Shown here: piece after piece, positions 1-8,725 of the stretch
How the letters are laid out: every line of letters begins with the position of its first letter
Numbering within the stretch: the first letter of the stretch is position 1
DNA from: an uncultured Lachnospiraceae bacterium
GTDB taxonomy: Bacteria > Bacillota > Clostridia > Lachnospirales > Lachnospiraceae
Assembly: GCA_947173495.1 (NCBI GenBank)
Contig: CAMWFQ010000001.1
Coordinates: forward strand, 62,001 to 126,000
DNA: 64,000 nucleotides
Direction of reading: 5' to 3'
Notes under the pieces: model-generated
Told to the model about the DNA's origin: nothing
What the model saw: the letters and a program-made list of their open reading frames with translations, nothing else
The model's database searches: none
Made by a program: the position numbers and the translations under genes

Positions 1-326
1 TCATCCTCCGGCTTTTTAAGCTCAAATGCAGTAAGATTACAGATCACCTTTCCATCCTGAACCAGAATATATTTCTCCGCGCCGATCTTTTTGATCAGAT
101 AGTTCACATACGAATTTCTGGTAGCCTCACTGTAGCCTTCCAGCGGCCCGTATTCCAGCTCCTTTCCCAGAGCATAGGCTGCTGCAGAAAGCTGCTGCTC
201 ACAACCTTCCAGTGTTTTCTCCTGATTGTACTGAGTCGAACGGTAAATAACCGCCATCCCCGATGCTGCCATGGCGGCCATGAGTACCGTCACCGTCATC
301 AGCGACAACTTTTTCCACAGCTTCAT
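1..326 (-). CDS. Sensor histidine kinase, N-terminal part (runs off the window)
   Basis: Only the first ~108 codons are in the window. The protein begins MKLWKKLSLMTVTVLMA, a short basic stretch followed by a hydrophobic segment that should anchor it in the membrane, then enters what looks like an extracytoplasmic sensing region. The kinase core lies beyond the window edge. The ATG at 324-326 directly abuts the stop codon of the upstream response regulator, so the two are co-transcribed and probably form one two-component system. Assignment as a histidine kinase is inferred from this arrangement and the N-terminal membrane anchor, not from a catalytic motif. Confidence 0.7.
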   Translation of the reverse strand, partial: MKLWKKLSLMTVTVLMAAMAASGMAVIYRSTQYNQEKTLEGCEQQLSAAAYALGKELEYGPLEGYSEATRNSYVNYLIKKIGAEKYILVQDGKVICNLTAFELKKPED

Positions 327-1040
327 TTATTCCATATCCTCCAGCCGGTATCCAGTTTTGGATATCGTGCGGATCACATTATGAAAATCCAGCTTCTTCC
401 GAAGCTGTCCAATATGCACATCCACTGTACGGGTCTCTCCCACATAGTCCATCCCCCAGATGCGGTTTAAAAGCTCCTCTCTGGAAAACGCCACATTTCT
501 GCTCTCCGCCAGGGTCACTAAAAGCTCATATTCCAACGGCTTTAGCTGCACCTGGGCGCCTCCTTTGGTTACACTGTGCTTCTTCAGGTCTATCACCACA
601 TCCCGGATCCGTATCTGCTGCCTGCTGCGCCCGGTTCTTTTAAGCACTTTCTCCATCCGTACCAAAAGCTCCAGTATCTCAAAGGGTTTTACGATGTAGT
701 CCTCTGCGCCGGCCTTCAGGCCGTGGACCTTGGATATCACATCGTCCTTTGCCGTCAGATAGATCACCGGAATATCCGCCGCCTGCAGATCCTCCATCAG
801 TTCAAATCCGTCTTTTCCCGGAAGCATCACATCCACCAGCGCAAGGGCAACCTCGCTTTTGTCAATGCCTCCCTCTGTGCCGGAGTTTTCCGACATTTTC
901 CCGCCGCTGCCCCTTAAAAATCTCTCCGCCTCCAGCCCATCCGCAATAGAAACTGCCTCATAGCCTGCCGCTTCCAGATTCATACAGATCAGCTCCGAGA
1001 TGGAACTGTCATCCTCGATCACAAGAATTTTTGTTTTCAT
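327..1040 (-). CDS. OmpR-family response regulator
   Basis: This is a 237-residue DNA-binding response regulator. The receiver starts KILVIEDD, the phosphoacceptor Asp is in LVDVMLPGKDG, the conserved Thr is in IYLTAKDD and the Lys is in DYIVKPFE. A winged-helix domain follows, with the typical RTVDVHIGQLRKKL recognition helix region. The receiver carries a Gly/Ser/Glu-rich insert of about 20 residues just before the phosphoacceptor strand (GSGGKMSENSGTEGG), which is not usual for the family. It is paired with the kinase whose start codon follows its stop codon. Confidence 0.93.
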   Translation of the reverse strand: MKTKILVIEDDSSISELICMNLEAAGYEAVSIADGLEAERFLRGSGGKMSENSGTEGGIDKSEVALALVDVMLPGKDGFELMEDLQAADIPVIYLTAKDDVISKVHGLKAGAEDYIVKPFEILELLVRMEKVLKRTGRSRQQIRIRDVVIDLKKHSVTKGGAQVQLKPLEYELLVTLAESRNVAFSREELLNRIWGMDYVGETRTVDVHIGQLRKKLDFHNVIRTISKTGYRLEDME

Positions 1041-1090
1041 GCCGTATCCCCCCTATTATCTCCTTATCCTAACATAAAAAAAGCAGGAAA

Positions 1091-1130
1091 AAAGCATCAA
1101 AATGTAAACATTTTTACACTTTGATGCTTT
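1091..1130 (-). terminator. Rho-independent terminator downstream of nagA
   Basis: The arms at 1091-1107 and about 1114-1130 form a stem of about 16 pairs with one G-T pair (AAGCATCAAAATGTAA against TTACACTTTGATGCTT). On the minus strand a T-rich run follows. It lies between the end of nagA and the start of the response regulator, so it probably ends the nagA transcript. Confidence 0.7.
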
Positions 1131-1186
1131 CGCATACACAGGGCCGCAAAAGGATGTCTGCTTCTGATCCAAAAGAGTACGGCGTT

Positions 1187-2338
1187 CTACAACATTGCCA
1201 CACCCCTGCAATAGGTCTGCTTCACCTCATAGTCGTCCTCCAGAACCACCACATCCGCATCATAGCCTGCTGCCAGCCTTCCCTTGCGGTCGTCCACCCT
1301 GAGCGCCCGGGCCGGATTGATGGTACAGGAATTAAGAGCCGCATCAAAAGGCACCAGCGCCTCCTCAGCCAGAATCTTCAGCCCTCTGTTCATGTGGAGG
1401 GTACTTCCCGCAATGGTATCCGTTCCTTTTAATCTTGCCAGACCATCCTCTCCCACCTCATAGGCATGTCCTCCCAGCTCATACGCTTTTCCCGGAGGAC
1501 AATACTTCGCCTGAAGGGAATCGGTGATCATGATCGCGTAATCCCTGCCCTTGGCCGTGAAAAAGTTATTCAGCGCCGCCAGATGAGAATGACATCCATC
1601 ACAGATCACTTCTCCATAAATGTCCCGTACTCTGAACGCGCCTCCCACCAGTCCCGGATTCCTGTGATGAAATCCCGTCATACCATTGTACACATGTGTC
1701 ATGCTCATGGCTCCGTTTGCGATTCCCATGAGAACACTGTTATAGTCCGCTGAGGAATGGCCCATACTCACCACCACCCCATGGCTGCTGCAATATCTGG
1801 TCAGTGCAAAGTCCTCATCATGCTCCGGCGCCATAGTGATATAGCGGATCATTCCATGGGCCGCCTCCTGATACATCCGGAACTGCTCCACGGAAGGTGC
1901 GGCGATGGCCTCCGGCGGCTGCGCTCCCTTATACCCCATATCGAGATAAGGTCCTTCAAAATGGATTCCCAGAATCTCCGCTCCCTCATATCCTTCCTCC
2001 GCTACCTTTGCAACATTGGCCACTGCCGCGGTGAGGACCTCCGGCATCTGTGTGACGGTAGTGGGCAGTATGGCGGTTACCCCCTCCTGCGGAATCCGTT
2101 TCATCCAGTTCCGGAGCCCTTCCTCTTTGGCGTCGTTGGTATCAAATCCGTAAGCGCCATGGGTGTGTACATCTATAAATCCCGGCACCAGACGCCTGTT
2201 TTCATAATCTGCATCCACCTGCCCGCTTCCCCATGGACAGATCCTCTCGATTTTTCCTTCCTTAAATTCGATCTGGGCCGGTATAAACTGCCCGCCGATC
2301 CAGACTCTTCTGCTTTGTATCGTCCTGTTCTGACTCAT
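1187..2338 (-). CDS. nagA: N-acetylglucosamine-6-phosphate deacetylase
   Basis: NagA removes the acetyl group from GlcNAc-6-phosphate, giving glucosamine-6-phosphate, in cytoplasmic amino-sugar catabolism. The 383-residue length is normal. The amidohydrolase motifs are in order: DVHTHG (His 58/60), GIHFEGPYL (Glu ~128), SMGHSSA (His ~194), THVYNGM (His ~215) and the catalytic Asp in ITDS (~273). The start has a clear AAAGGAGG site just upstream. It sits 55 bp upstream of a debranching enzyme read in the same direction. The pairing with glucosamine-6-phosphate deaminase (nagB) is not seen here. Confidence 0.94.
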   Translation of the reverse strand: MSQNRTIQSRRVWIGGQFIPAQIEFKEGKIERICPWGSGQVDADYENRRLVPGFIDVHTHGAYGFDTNDAKEEGLRNWMKRIPQEGVTAILPTTVTQMPEVLTAAVANVAKVAEEGYEGAEILGIHFEGPYLDMGYKGAQPPEAIAAPSVEQFRMYQEAAHGMIRYITMAPEHDEDFALTRYCSSHGVVVSMGHSSADYNSVLMGIANGAMSMTHVYNGMTGFHHRNPGLVGGAFRVRDIYGEVICDGCHSHLAALNNFFTAKGRDYAIMITDSLQAKYCPPGKAYELGGHAYEVGEDGLARLKGTDTIAGSTLHMNRGLKILAEEALVPFDAALNSCTINPARALRVDDRKGRLAAGYDADVVVLEDDYEVKQTYCRGVAML

Positions 2339-2393
2339 TTTGTTTTCCTCCTTTCCTTTTACTTTTCAGGAACTCTCCGCTTTCCTGAAAGTG

Positions 2394-4511
2394 TTATTCC
2401 TCTTCCGCCACCAGCACAACCACGCTCCTGGGCGGAATCTTAAGGCTCCGCCCATAGGTGAATTCTGTAAACGCCGCCATGTCCTTTTCATCCTCATACT
2501 CCACAAAGGTATTCACACAGATTTTCCACTTCATTCCTTTCGGAAGATCCGGCAGCTGCATGGTAAGAGGCTCCCAATAGGCATTCATCCCGTAAAAGAC
2601 GATCTCATCTCTGGTATCGCTCTCATCTCTTCCCGCATACATGATTCCGATCAGTCTGGTGTTATAATTGATCCCGGCATTCCATGGATAGCCGTTGTGA
2701 ATGCTGATCTCCGGAAGGCCGCAGGCCGCCTCTTTCGTGTGCTTTCTGATGATCGCATACCGTTTGCGGAACGAAATCATATAGCGGAAGAAATCATGGA
2801 TTTCCTTATATTCCGTAAGTCTGTTCCAGTCCAGCCAGGAAATCCGGTTGTCCTGACAATAAGCATTATTGTTTCCGTACTGCGTATTACAGAACTCATC
2901 TCCCGCATAAAACATCGCCGGCCCCCTGCTGCACATCAGCGTGGCAAAGGCATTTTTGATCATACGCAGGCGCAGGCTCTTTACCTTCGGATCATCCGTC
3001 TCTCCCTCCGCCCCGCAGTTCCAGCTGTTCCCATTGTTATCCCCATCCGTATTGTTCCATCCGTTCTTTTCATTATGCTTGGTATTATAAGAATACAGAT
3101 CATAAAGGGTAAAGCCATCATGGCAGGTAATAAAGTTGACAGAAGCGCTCCTTCCCCGCTCAGATGGATCGTACAGATCTCTCGAGCCGGTGATCCTGGT
3201 AAGCGCCGTTCCGGCCATTCCCTCATCGCCCTTCAGAAAGCGCCGCATGTCGTCGCGGTACCTGCCGTTCCATTCCGACCACCGGTTATAGGCCGGGAAA
3301 TTACCCACCTGATACAAGCCCGCCGCATCCCATGCCTCCGCAATCAGTTTTACCTTTCCCAATATGGCATCACATGCGATCTCCTGCAAAATCGGCGGCT
3401 CCGCCATAGGCGCCCCGCTCTGATCCCGGGTCAGTATGGAGGCCAGGTCAAAGCGGAAGCCATCCACCCTGTATTCGGTTACCCAGTAGCGCAGACAATC
3501 TATGATGAATCTCCGGGTGGTCGGGTGATTGCAGTTCAGTACATTCCCACAGCCGCTGAAGTTGTAATAATGTCCGTCCGGCGTCAGGATGTAATAAATA
3601 TTATTGTCGATCCCCTTGAACGAAAAGCAGGGTCCATCCTCATTTCCCTCTGCAGTATGATTAAACACCACATCCAGAATGACTTCAATTCCGTTCTCTT
3701 TCAACTCATAAATCAGCTGTTTGAGCTCATCTCCTTCATGATTATGCTCCACAACCGACGAATAACTGGTGTTGGGGGCAAAAAAACAGACCGTATTGTA
3801 TCCCCAGTAATTATAGAGCTGTACCCCGTCTACCACTCTGGCGCTCTCCATCTCGTCAAACTCAAAAATCGGCATCAGCTCCACTGCGTTGATCCCCAGA
3901 TCCTTCAGATAAGGGATCTTCTGACGAAGTCCCTCATAGGTTCCTTTTGCCGATACGCCGGAGGATTCATCCTTTGTATATCCCCTCACATGCATCTCAT
4001 AGATCACCAGATCCTCCATGGGAATCTCCAGCTGCCTGGTATTTCCCCAGTCAAAGTTGTTCTCCACTACTCTGGCATGATAGACAAAGTATTCTCCTTC
4101 TTCCGGCCTCTCTCCCCATTTCCTCTGTCCTGTCACTGCCTTTGCATAAGGATCCAGCAAAATATTGTCCTTGTCAAAAAGCAGGCCGTTTTCTTTGTCA
4201 TACGGACCCTCCACCTGAAATGCATATTCAAATTCCTCTATCTTAAGTCCGAATACCAGCATGGAATAGGTATTTCCGATATGATAAGATTCCGGAAATT
4301 TCAGTCTGGCGAACGGTTCCATTTCCTGGGGCCGGAACAACAGCAGGGTACAGCTGACTGCCCCCACGGAATGGAGCGTAAAGCTTACCCCGTTCGGAGC
4401 GGCGGCAGCCCCATCTCTGTTATAAAATCCCGGCCTGACCTCATATCCTTCAATCACATCCAGAGGCTGCAGCTTCATTCCACGCTGCGGCTTCTGCTGT
4501 ACAAACCTCAT
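2394..4511 (-). CDS. glgX: Glycogen debranching enzyme / isoamylase, GH13 (copy 1)
   Basis: This GH13 enzyme should hydrolyse alpha-1,6 branches of glycogen or starch-like glucans. An N-terminal CBM48-like region is followed by the four GH13 regions: DVVFNH, GFRFDLAS (nucleophile Asp), IAEAWD (general acid Glu) and ITCHDG. I chose the ATG at 4509-4511 because GGAGGGAGGAGAGG lies directly upstream and the resulting N-terminus matches the second copy at 36.7 kb. An upstream ATG at 4637 would add 42 charged residues with no counterpart in that copy. Two complete paralogues in one window is unusual and may reflect different chain-length preferences. Confidence 0.9.
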   Translation of the reverse strand: MRFVQQKPQRGMKLQPLDVIEGYEVRPGFYNRDGAAAAPNGVSFTLHSVGAVSCTLLLFRPQEMEPFARLKFPESYHIGNTYSMLVFGLKIEEFEYAFQVEGPYDKENGLLFDKDNILLDPYAKAVTGQRKWGERPEEGEYFVYHARVVENNFDWGNTRQLEIPMEDLVIYEMHVRGYTKDESSGVSAKGTYEGLRQKIPYLKDLGINAVELMPIFEFDEMESARVVDGVQLYNYWGYNTVCFFAPNTSYSSVVEHNHEGDELKQLIYELKENGIEVILDVVFNHTAEGNEDGPCFSFKGIDNNIYYILTPDGHYYNFSGCGNVLNCNHPTTRRFIIDCLRYWVTEYRVDGFRFDLASILTRDQSGAPMAEPPILQEIACDAILGKVKLIAEAWDAAGLYQVGNFPAYNRWSEWNGRYRDDMRRFLKGDEGMAGTALTRITGSRDLYDPSERGRSASVNFITCHDGFTLYDLYSYNTKHNEKNGWNNTDGDNNGNSWNCGAEGETDDPKVKSLRLRMIKNAFATLMCSRGPAMFYAGDEFCNTQYGNNNAYCQDNRISWLDWNRLTEYKEIHDFFRYMISFRKRYAIIRKHTKEAACGLPEISIHNGYPWNAGINYNTRLIGIMYAGRDESDTRDEIVFYGMNAYWEPLTMQLPDLPKGMKWKICVNTFVEYEDEKDMAAFTEFTYGRSLKIPPRSVVVLVAEEE

Positions 4512-4664
4512 ATCCTCTCCTCCCTCCGGATCCTCCTCATGCAATATTTCCTCCCTTCGTTCGCATTCCTCATTCTCTTCGCTCCTATTGGCGCCGATCC
4601 TGTCGACGCCAAAGAATCTTCTGATCTTTCTTATCATTGTTGCTTTTGCCCCTTATATTTTATA

Positions 4665-4745
4665 GGAAACGACTTCAGTCGTTTCCGTTTGCGCCGTCCG
4701 CATGCTGCGATTGCAGCAAGTTTCCCTGTGCGGACGTGCGCATCC
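4665..4745 (+). repeat. Bifurcated hairpin element, copy R1
   Basis: A leading hairpin (GGAAACGAC/GTCGTTTCC, 4665-4686) is followed by GCGC and then an outer stem CGTCCGCA/TGCGGACG (4695-4702 with 4729-4736). The outer stem encloses an inner hairpin TGCTGC/GCAGCA and the strand AGTTTCCCTG. The 3' foot is a bulged T followed by GCGCATCC. It lies between the debranching enzyme start and the ArAE gene end. Nothing in it looks coding. Confidence 0.75.
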
Positions 4746-4787
4746 ATTTATAGTAACCGGCAAATATTTTTGTCGCTTACTATATAC

Positions 4788-5807
4788 TCAATCTTCAAAA
4801 TTTGTTTTCCAGTATATGAGCCTTTGCTGTTCGCTTAAGTTTTCCACAAATCTCTTTTTCAGAAGAAGAAAATCCTCCAGATCCATCAATATATGATACA
4901 GAATCGCCTGTCCCTCAAATTCCTCTCTGGTCACAGGAAGCGGCGTATCCGCCATATGCTTCACTATCTTGTCCAGAAACTCAAGCTGACGCACAGGCGT
5001 ATTTTTTTCCACCACGAATTCTTTCATATAGAGAATATAATCGGCAATGATCTTCGCCTGTTCCGGCATCTTTCTCATTTTTTTCAATTCATAATGAAGG
5101 TTCTGCAGAACGCTGCACTGCTGCCCCCGCATCTCAAAATAATCAATATAATACTCCGGATGAGAAGAAAAGGTATTGCCCCGATATTCCGCAGCTTCCA
5201 CCACATACTCCGTAATCTGATCCTGCAGTCCGGAAATATCGCTCCACACACTCCCGGTCATCTCCTTATTCATAAGATATTCAGCTATTTCTTCCAGAAC
5301 CTTCTGCATATGTTCCTCCACCAGGCGCATATGGGAAATCAACGCTTTTTTTGAGTTTTCTCTGTCGCTGAAGAGATTGACAAGGATCGCCAGCGTGACG
5401 CCGATCAATACCAGCAGCACTTCGTTTATGATAAACTCTCTGCTGAATTCCAGACGGGTCAGAAAATGAGCGGCAATGACGGCATTGACCGATATCGTGG
5501 CCCCCCAGCCAAGCATGTCGCTGACCAGAACCAGCGTAAAAATAAAGATTCCATAAGCCGCCCATTCGTTCCTCAGATGTCCGAATACGATCCAGGACAT
5601 TCCGATTGTAAACAGAAGCGTAATGACGCGATGAAGCGAAAGCCGCATGGTTTCCAGCTTTGTGCTGACAATGGTTAAAAGCGCAATGGTTCCTGCCGAG
5701 ATCTCGTAATCCAGCTCAAGCAGACTGGCAATGTAAATAGCCGCACTGCTTCCCAGCGCAATTTTAAGCGCTCTTATGATCTGCTTTTTCTGTATGTTTT
5801 TCCCCAT
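4788..5807 (-). CDS. ArAE-family (aromatic acid exporter-like) membrane protein
   Basis: The ~339-residue protein starts MGKNIQKKQIIRALKIALG. It has about four to six hydrophobic segments in the first ~155 residues, then a long helical, charged cytoplasmic domain with coiled-coil character. This layout matches the FUSC/ArAE group formerly called DUF939, with its C-terminal domain. Members are annotated as putative aromatic acid exporters, but few have been tested, so substrate and direction are unknown. The start at 5805-5807 was chosen for the GGGAGG just upstream; an alternative GTG/ATG frame extends 12 residues further. Confidence 0.8.
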   Translation of the reverse strand: MGKNIQKKQIIRALKIALGSSAAIYIASLLELDYEISAGTIALLTIVSTKLETMRLSLHRVITLLFTIGMSWIVFGHLRNEWAAYGIFIFTLVLVSDMLGWGATISVNAVIAAHFLTRLEFSREFIINEVLLVLIGVTLAILVNLFSDRENSKKALISHMRLVEEHMQKVLEEIAEYLMNKEMTGSVWSDISGLQDQITEYVVEAAEYRGNTFSSHPEYYIDYFEMRGQQCSVLQNLHYELKKMRKMPEQAKIIADYILYMKEFVVEKNTPVRQLEFLDKIVKHMADTPLPVTREEFEGQAILYHILMDLEDFLLLKKRFVENLSEQQRLIYWKTNFED

Positions 5808-5878
5808 AAACCTCCCAGCTGCGCCTGCGGCGCCATCTCCCATATCCCCTGAAAGTCAAAAAAGCCGTGTTCTCTGCT

Positions 5879-7309
5879 TTACAGATCATAGTACATTTTA
5901 AACTCAGCCGGATTGGGGATCTGTTCCATTTTCCTTAATTCTCCCCGCTTGCGCGCAACCCATACGTCGATCAGTCTCTGAGGGAAAACGCCTCCTCTGG
6001 TCAGATAGTCATGATCCTTCTCCAGGGCATCCAGGGCTTCTCCCAGGGACTTTGGCAGACCTTTAATCTTCTTCTGCTCCTCTTCGGAGAGCGTGTACAG
6101 GTTAAAGTCATAGGGTCCCCAGCCGTTCGCTTCCGGATCGATCTGATTTTCAATGCCGTCCAGACCGGCCATAAGAATAGCCGCATAGGCATAATAGGGA
6201 TTGGCTGTGGCGTCAGGATTGCGCAGTTCAAAACGTTTGGTCTCCGGTGATTTCGCATAAGCCGGAATCCGGATAACCGCGCTGCGGTTGGAAGTGGCAT
6301 AGCCAATGGTAACAGGCGCTTCATAGCCCGGTACCAGACGTTTGAAAGAATTGGTGGAAGGATTGGTAAATGCGCACAGGGACGCAATATGCTTCAAAAG
6401 CCCGCCCATAAAATAATGGGCCGTGCGGCTTAAACCGGAATAGCCATTTTCATCATAAAACAGAGGCTGTCCATCCTTTAAGAGCAGCATATGAACATGC
6501 ATGCCGCTGCCAGCCTCCCGGTAAATGGGCTTGGGCAGAAAAGTGGCTGTCTTTCCTTCCCGGGCCGCCATATTCTTGATGATATACTTAATGATCATCG
6601 TGTTGTCCGCCATAGCGGGCATGTCCGCCAGCTCTACCTCGATCTCCATTTGCCCGGGTCCCCCCACCTCATGATGATGGTATTTCACTTTAATCCCCCA
6701 GTCTTCCATCATCATACACATACGGCTGCGCAGGTCGTATCCCACATCCTGGGGCGCCGCCACATGATAGCCTCCCTTATAAGGGACCTCATAGCCGTTA
6801 TTGCCCGGCGCTGCAAGGCTGCAGTTCCAGTCGGCCTGCCTGGTGTCGATCCGGTATCCGCACTGCTGAGGCGTCACCTCATAGCGGGCGCTGTCAAAAA
6901 GGTAAAACTCAAATTCCGGCCCAATAATCATCTGATCTGCAATTTTGCTTTCCTTCATATATTCTACAGCCCGCAGACTCACATTCTTGGGATACTGATC
7001 AAAGGGCCTGTTTTCACCCTTTCCTATGGTGCACACATTGCCGCACATGGTAAGTGTGGGCACTTCCGCAAAAGGATCCACATATGCGGTGTCCGGATCC
7101 GGCAGAAATACCATATCGCTTTTTTCAACAGGCGCATATCCGTAATTGGATCCGTCAAATCCGATCCCGTAAGTAAAAGTGTCCTCGGAAAATCTCTCCA
7201 CTGGAATCGTGATATGACGCCAGCGTCCATCGATATCCGTCATCTTGAAATCAATCATACGGATCTGCTTTTCCTCACATAATTTTCTCACTGCCTTACT
7301 TCTGTCCAT
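5879..7309 (-). CDS. glnA: Glutamine synthetase
   Basis: The 476-residue enzyme makes glutamine from glutamate, ammonia and ATP. Visible family motifs include GFDGSNYGYAPVEKSDM near the N-terminus, the metal-binding GPEFEFYLFD, the substrate-site GSGMHVHM and the ATP-site region NPSTNSFKRLVPGYEAPV, with the FELRNPDATANPY motif. It is a GSI-type enzyme. The adenylylation-type loop is not obvious, which fits Gram-positive GSI-alpha enzymes controlled by feedback and partner proteins. No glnR-type regulator is adjacent. The ribosome site (AAAGGGGCGG) is reasonable. Confidence 0.95.
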   Translation of the reverse strand: MDRSKAVRKLCEEKQIRMIDFKMTDIDGRWRHITIPVERFSEDTFTYGIGFDGSNYGYAPVEKSDMVFLPDPDTAYVDPFAEVPTLTMCGNVCTIGKGENRPFDQYPKNVSLRAVEYMKESKIADQMIIGPEFEFYLFDSARYEVTPQQCGYRIDTRQADWNCSLAAPGNNGYEVPYKGGYHVAAPQDVGYDLRSRMCMMMEDWGIKVKYHHHEVGGPGQMEIEVELADMPAMADNTMIIKYIIKNMAAREGKTATFLPKPIYREAGSGMHVHMLLLKDGQPLFYDENGYSGLSRTAHYFMGGLLKHIASLCAFTNPSTNSFKRLVPGYEAPVTIGYATSNRSAVIRIPAYAKSPETKRFELRNPDATANPYYAYAAILMAGLDGIENQIDPEANGWGPYDFNLYTLSEEEQKKIKGLPKSLGEALDALEKDHDYLTRGGVFPQRLIDVWVARKRGELRKMEQIPNPAEFKMYYDL

Positions 7310-7424
7310 AAATTAATTCCGCCCCTTTCGTCTGACCTATCGTCATTTTGTCCTCTGGAAATATTTTATCATATCCCTGCCTGTCTCTGCACTACCTTTT
7401 TGTAAAAAACCATGGGCACAAAGA

Positions 7425-7460
7425 ATCCGGGCAGGCCAGATATGTCTGGCCTGCCCGGAT
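7425..7460 (-). terminator. Strong inverted repeat after the repeat-domain protein
   Basis: A perfect 16 bp stem (ATCCGGGCAGGCCAGA and its complement) encloses a 4-nt loop. It lies 26 bp beyond the stop codon of the secreted repeat protein and upstream of glnA. A T-run on the minus strand comes about 14 nt after the stem, so termination is likely but not textbook. Confidence 0.65.
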
Positions 7461-7486
7461 CGTGTCCGGTCTGTTCTGTCTGTTTC

Positions 7487-8557
7487 TTATGCACTGGTAA
7501 TGTCAAGAGCATGCATGTAGGCGTCTGAACCGCGCGCACAGGTGACGCTGAGCTTCTTGCCCTTGATCAGCACCTTACAGCCCACGATACTCCTTACCCC
7601 ATCCAGCTTCAGCTCCATTTCCCCCTGAGGGGTATCCAGATAGAGTATATTTCCGGTGGATTTGCCTCCCACCGTGCCGCTTACCGTGGAGGTGGAAGAG
7701 GTGTCAATCTCTGCCGGATATACCGCTTCTTTCGTCCCCGTGATAACGGCCGCGTGCATGTAGGCATCCGAGCCGTGATAAACGGAAACGCTCAGATTTG
7801 CGTCCGGTACCAGTATGTAGCCGCTTCTGGAATCCGTATTGGCATCGATCACGATCTGCATCTCACCCTCCCTGGTAGATAAATACAGGAGATTTTCTTT
7901 GGTCTTTTTGGAGACCGTACCGGAAACCGTCGATGTGGAAGCCGTCACCGCCGCTGCCGGCGCCGGCGTAATAGAGGTATCGACAGACCCCGAGCCTGTC
8001 CCGGACGAGACGCCGTCAGAAATGCTCAACGCATGCATATAAGCATCCGATCCCCGCACACAGGTGATATTGTAGCTCTTCTCCGCCACAAGCACGGAAC
8101 AGCCGCTCAGGTTTGTGGTAGCGTCCAGCTTGATCTGCATTTCTCCCTGGGGCGTGTTTACATACAAAACGTCTCCTGTGGTCTTATCGCTCAGAGTTCC
8201 CGATACAGTGGCGGCGTTGGAAAGATCCAGGGATGCCGAGGGCGTCTGGCCGTTGGCTGTTATTTTAACCGCATGCAGATAACCATCAGAACCATGAGAG
8301 ACCGACACATTAATCTTTTTACCCGGAAGCAGTACTTTACAGGCGCTGGCGTCTGTCCCGCTGTCGATCTTGATCTCCATATCTCCTTCTTTGGTGGAGA
8401 GCTTCAGCAGCTCGGATGTGGTACCCGACCGGACCGTTCCTTCCACTGTAGCAATCACTTCCTGGGCCTGTACCTCCATACAGGAAGCCGGAAGCAAAAC
8501 TGTTCCAAATACAAGGCTGAGCGACACACACAGCCCTGCCATCCATTTTCTTTTCAT
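7487..8557 (-). CDS. Secreted protein with four ~75-residue repeats, unknown function
   Basis: I do not recognise a named family. The protein (~356 aa) starts MKRKWMAGLCVSLSLVFG, a signal peptide; this start has AAAGGAG at a good distance. The mature part is four copies of one domain. Each has the pattern V-x-GTV ... LLYLxTxxGEMQIxID ... C-x-VL ... then VxxxxGSDAYMHAxxI. A Ser/Thr/Ala/Pro linker separates copies 2 and 3. The pattern suggests small beta-barrels with a conserved YMHA end. No sorting signal, lipobox or membrane anchor is present, so it is probably released or held non-covalently. Confidence 0.8.
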   Translation of the reverse strand: MKRKWMAGLCVSLSLVFGTVLLPASCMEVQAQEVIATVEGTVRSGTTSELLKLSTKEGDMEIKIDSGTDASACKVLLPGKKINVSVSHGSDGYLHAVKITANGQTPSASLDLSNAATVSGTLSDKTTGDVLYVNTPQGEMQIKLDATTNLSGCSVLVAEKSYNITCVRGSDAYMHALSISDGVSSGTGSGSVDTSITPAPAAAVTASTSTVSGTVSKKTKENLLYLSTREGEMQIVIDANTDSRSGYILVPDANLSVSVYHGSDAYMHAAVITGTKEAVYPAEIDTSSTSTVSGTVGGKSTGNILYLDTPQGEMELKLDGVRSIVGCKVLIKGKKLSVTCARGSDAYMHALDITSA

Positions 8558-8626
8558 AACCGCATCTCCTTTATCCTGATTTTCAACCCGGCAGGGACCA
8601 TCTTCGTCCCTCCCCCAAGACAAAAA

Positions 8627-8665
8627 TTGTCAGATATTGATAATTCATCATACAATATCTGACAA
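8627..8665 (-). terminator. Terminator downstream of the polysaccharide deacetylase
   Basis: A 13 bp perfect stem (TTGTCAGATATTG and complement) with a 13-nt loop is followed on the minus strand by TTTTTG. It sits 60 bp after the deacetylase stop codon and ~70 bp before the repeat-protein start. It could also act as an operator for the latter. Confidence 0.65.
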
Positions 8666-8725
8666 AGAAAGGCAATACGAATTGATTGCCGCAGAATCAA
8701 TTTTAAGATTAAATTAGGAATTCCT

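Noticed and set aside
2340-4838. A very long open frame on the plus strand
   Set aside because: It lies opposite the debranching enzyme. The protein it would give is His/Arg/Ile-rich with no family features, while the minus-strand frame has all GH13 motifs.
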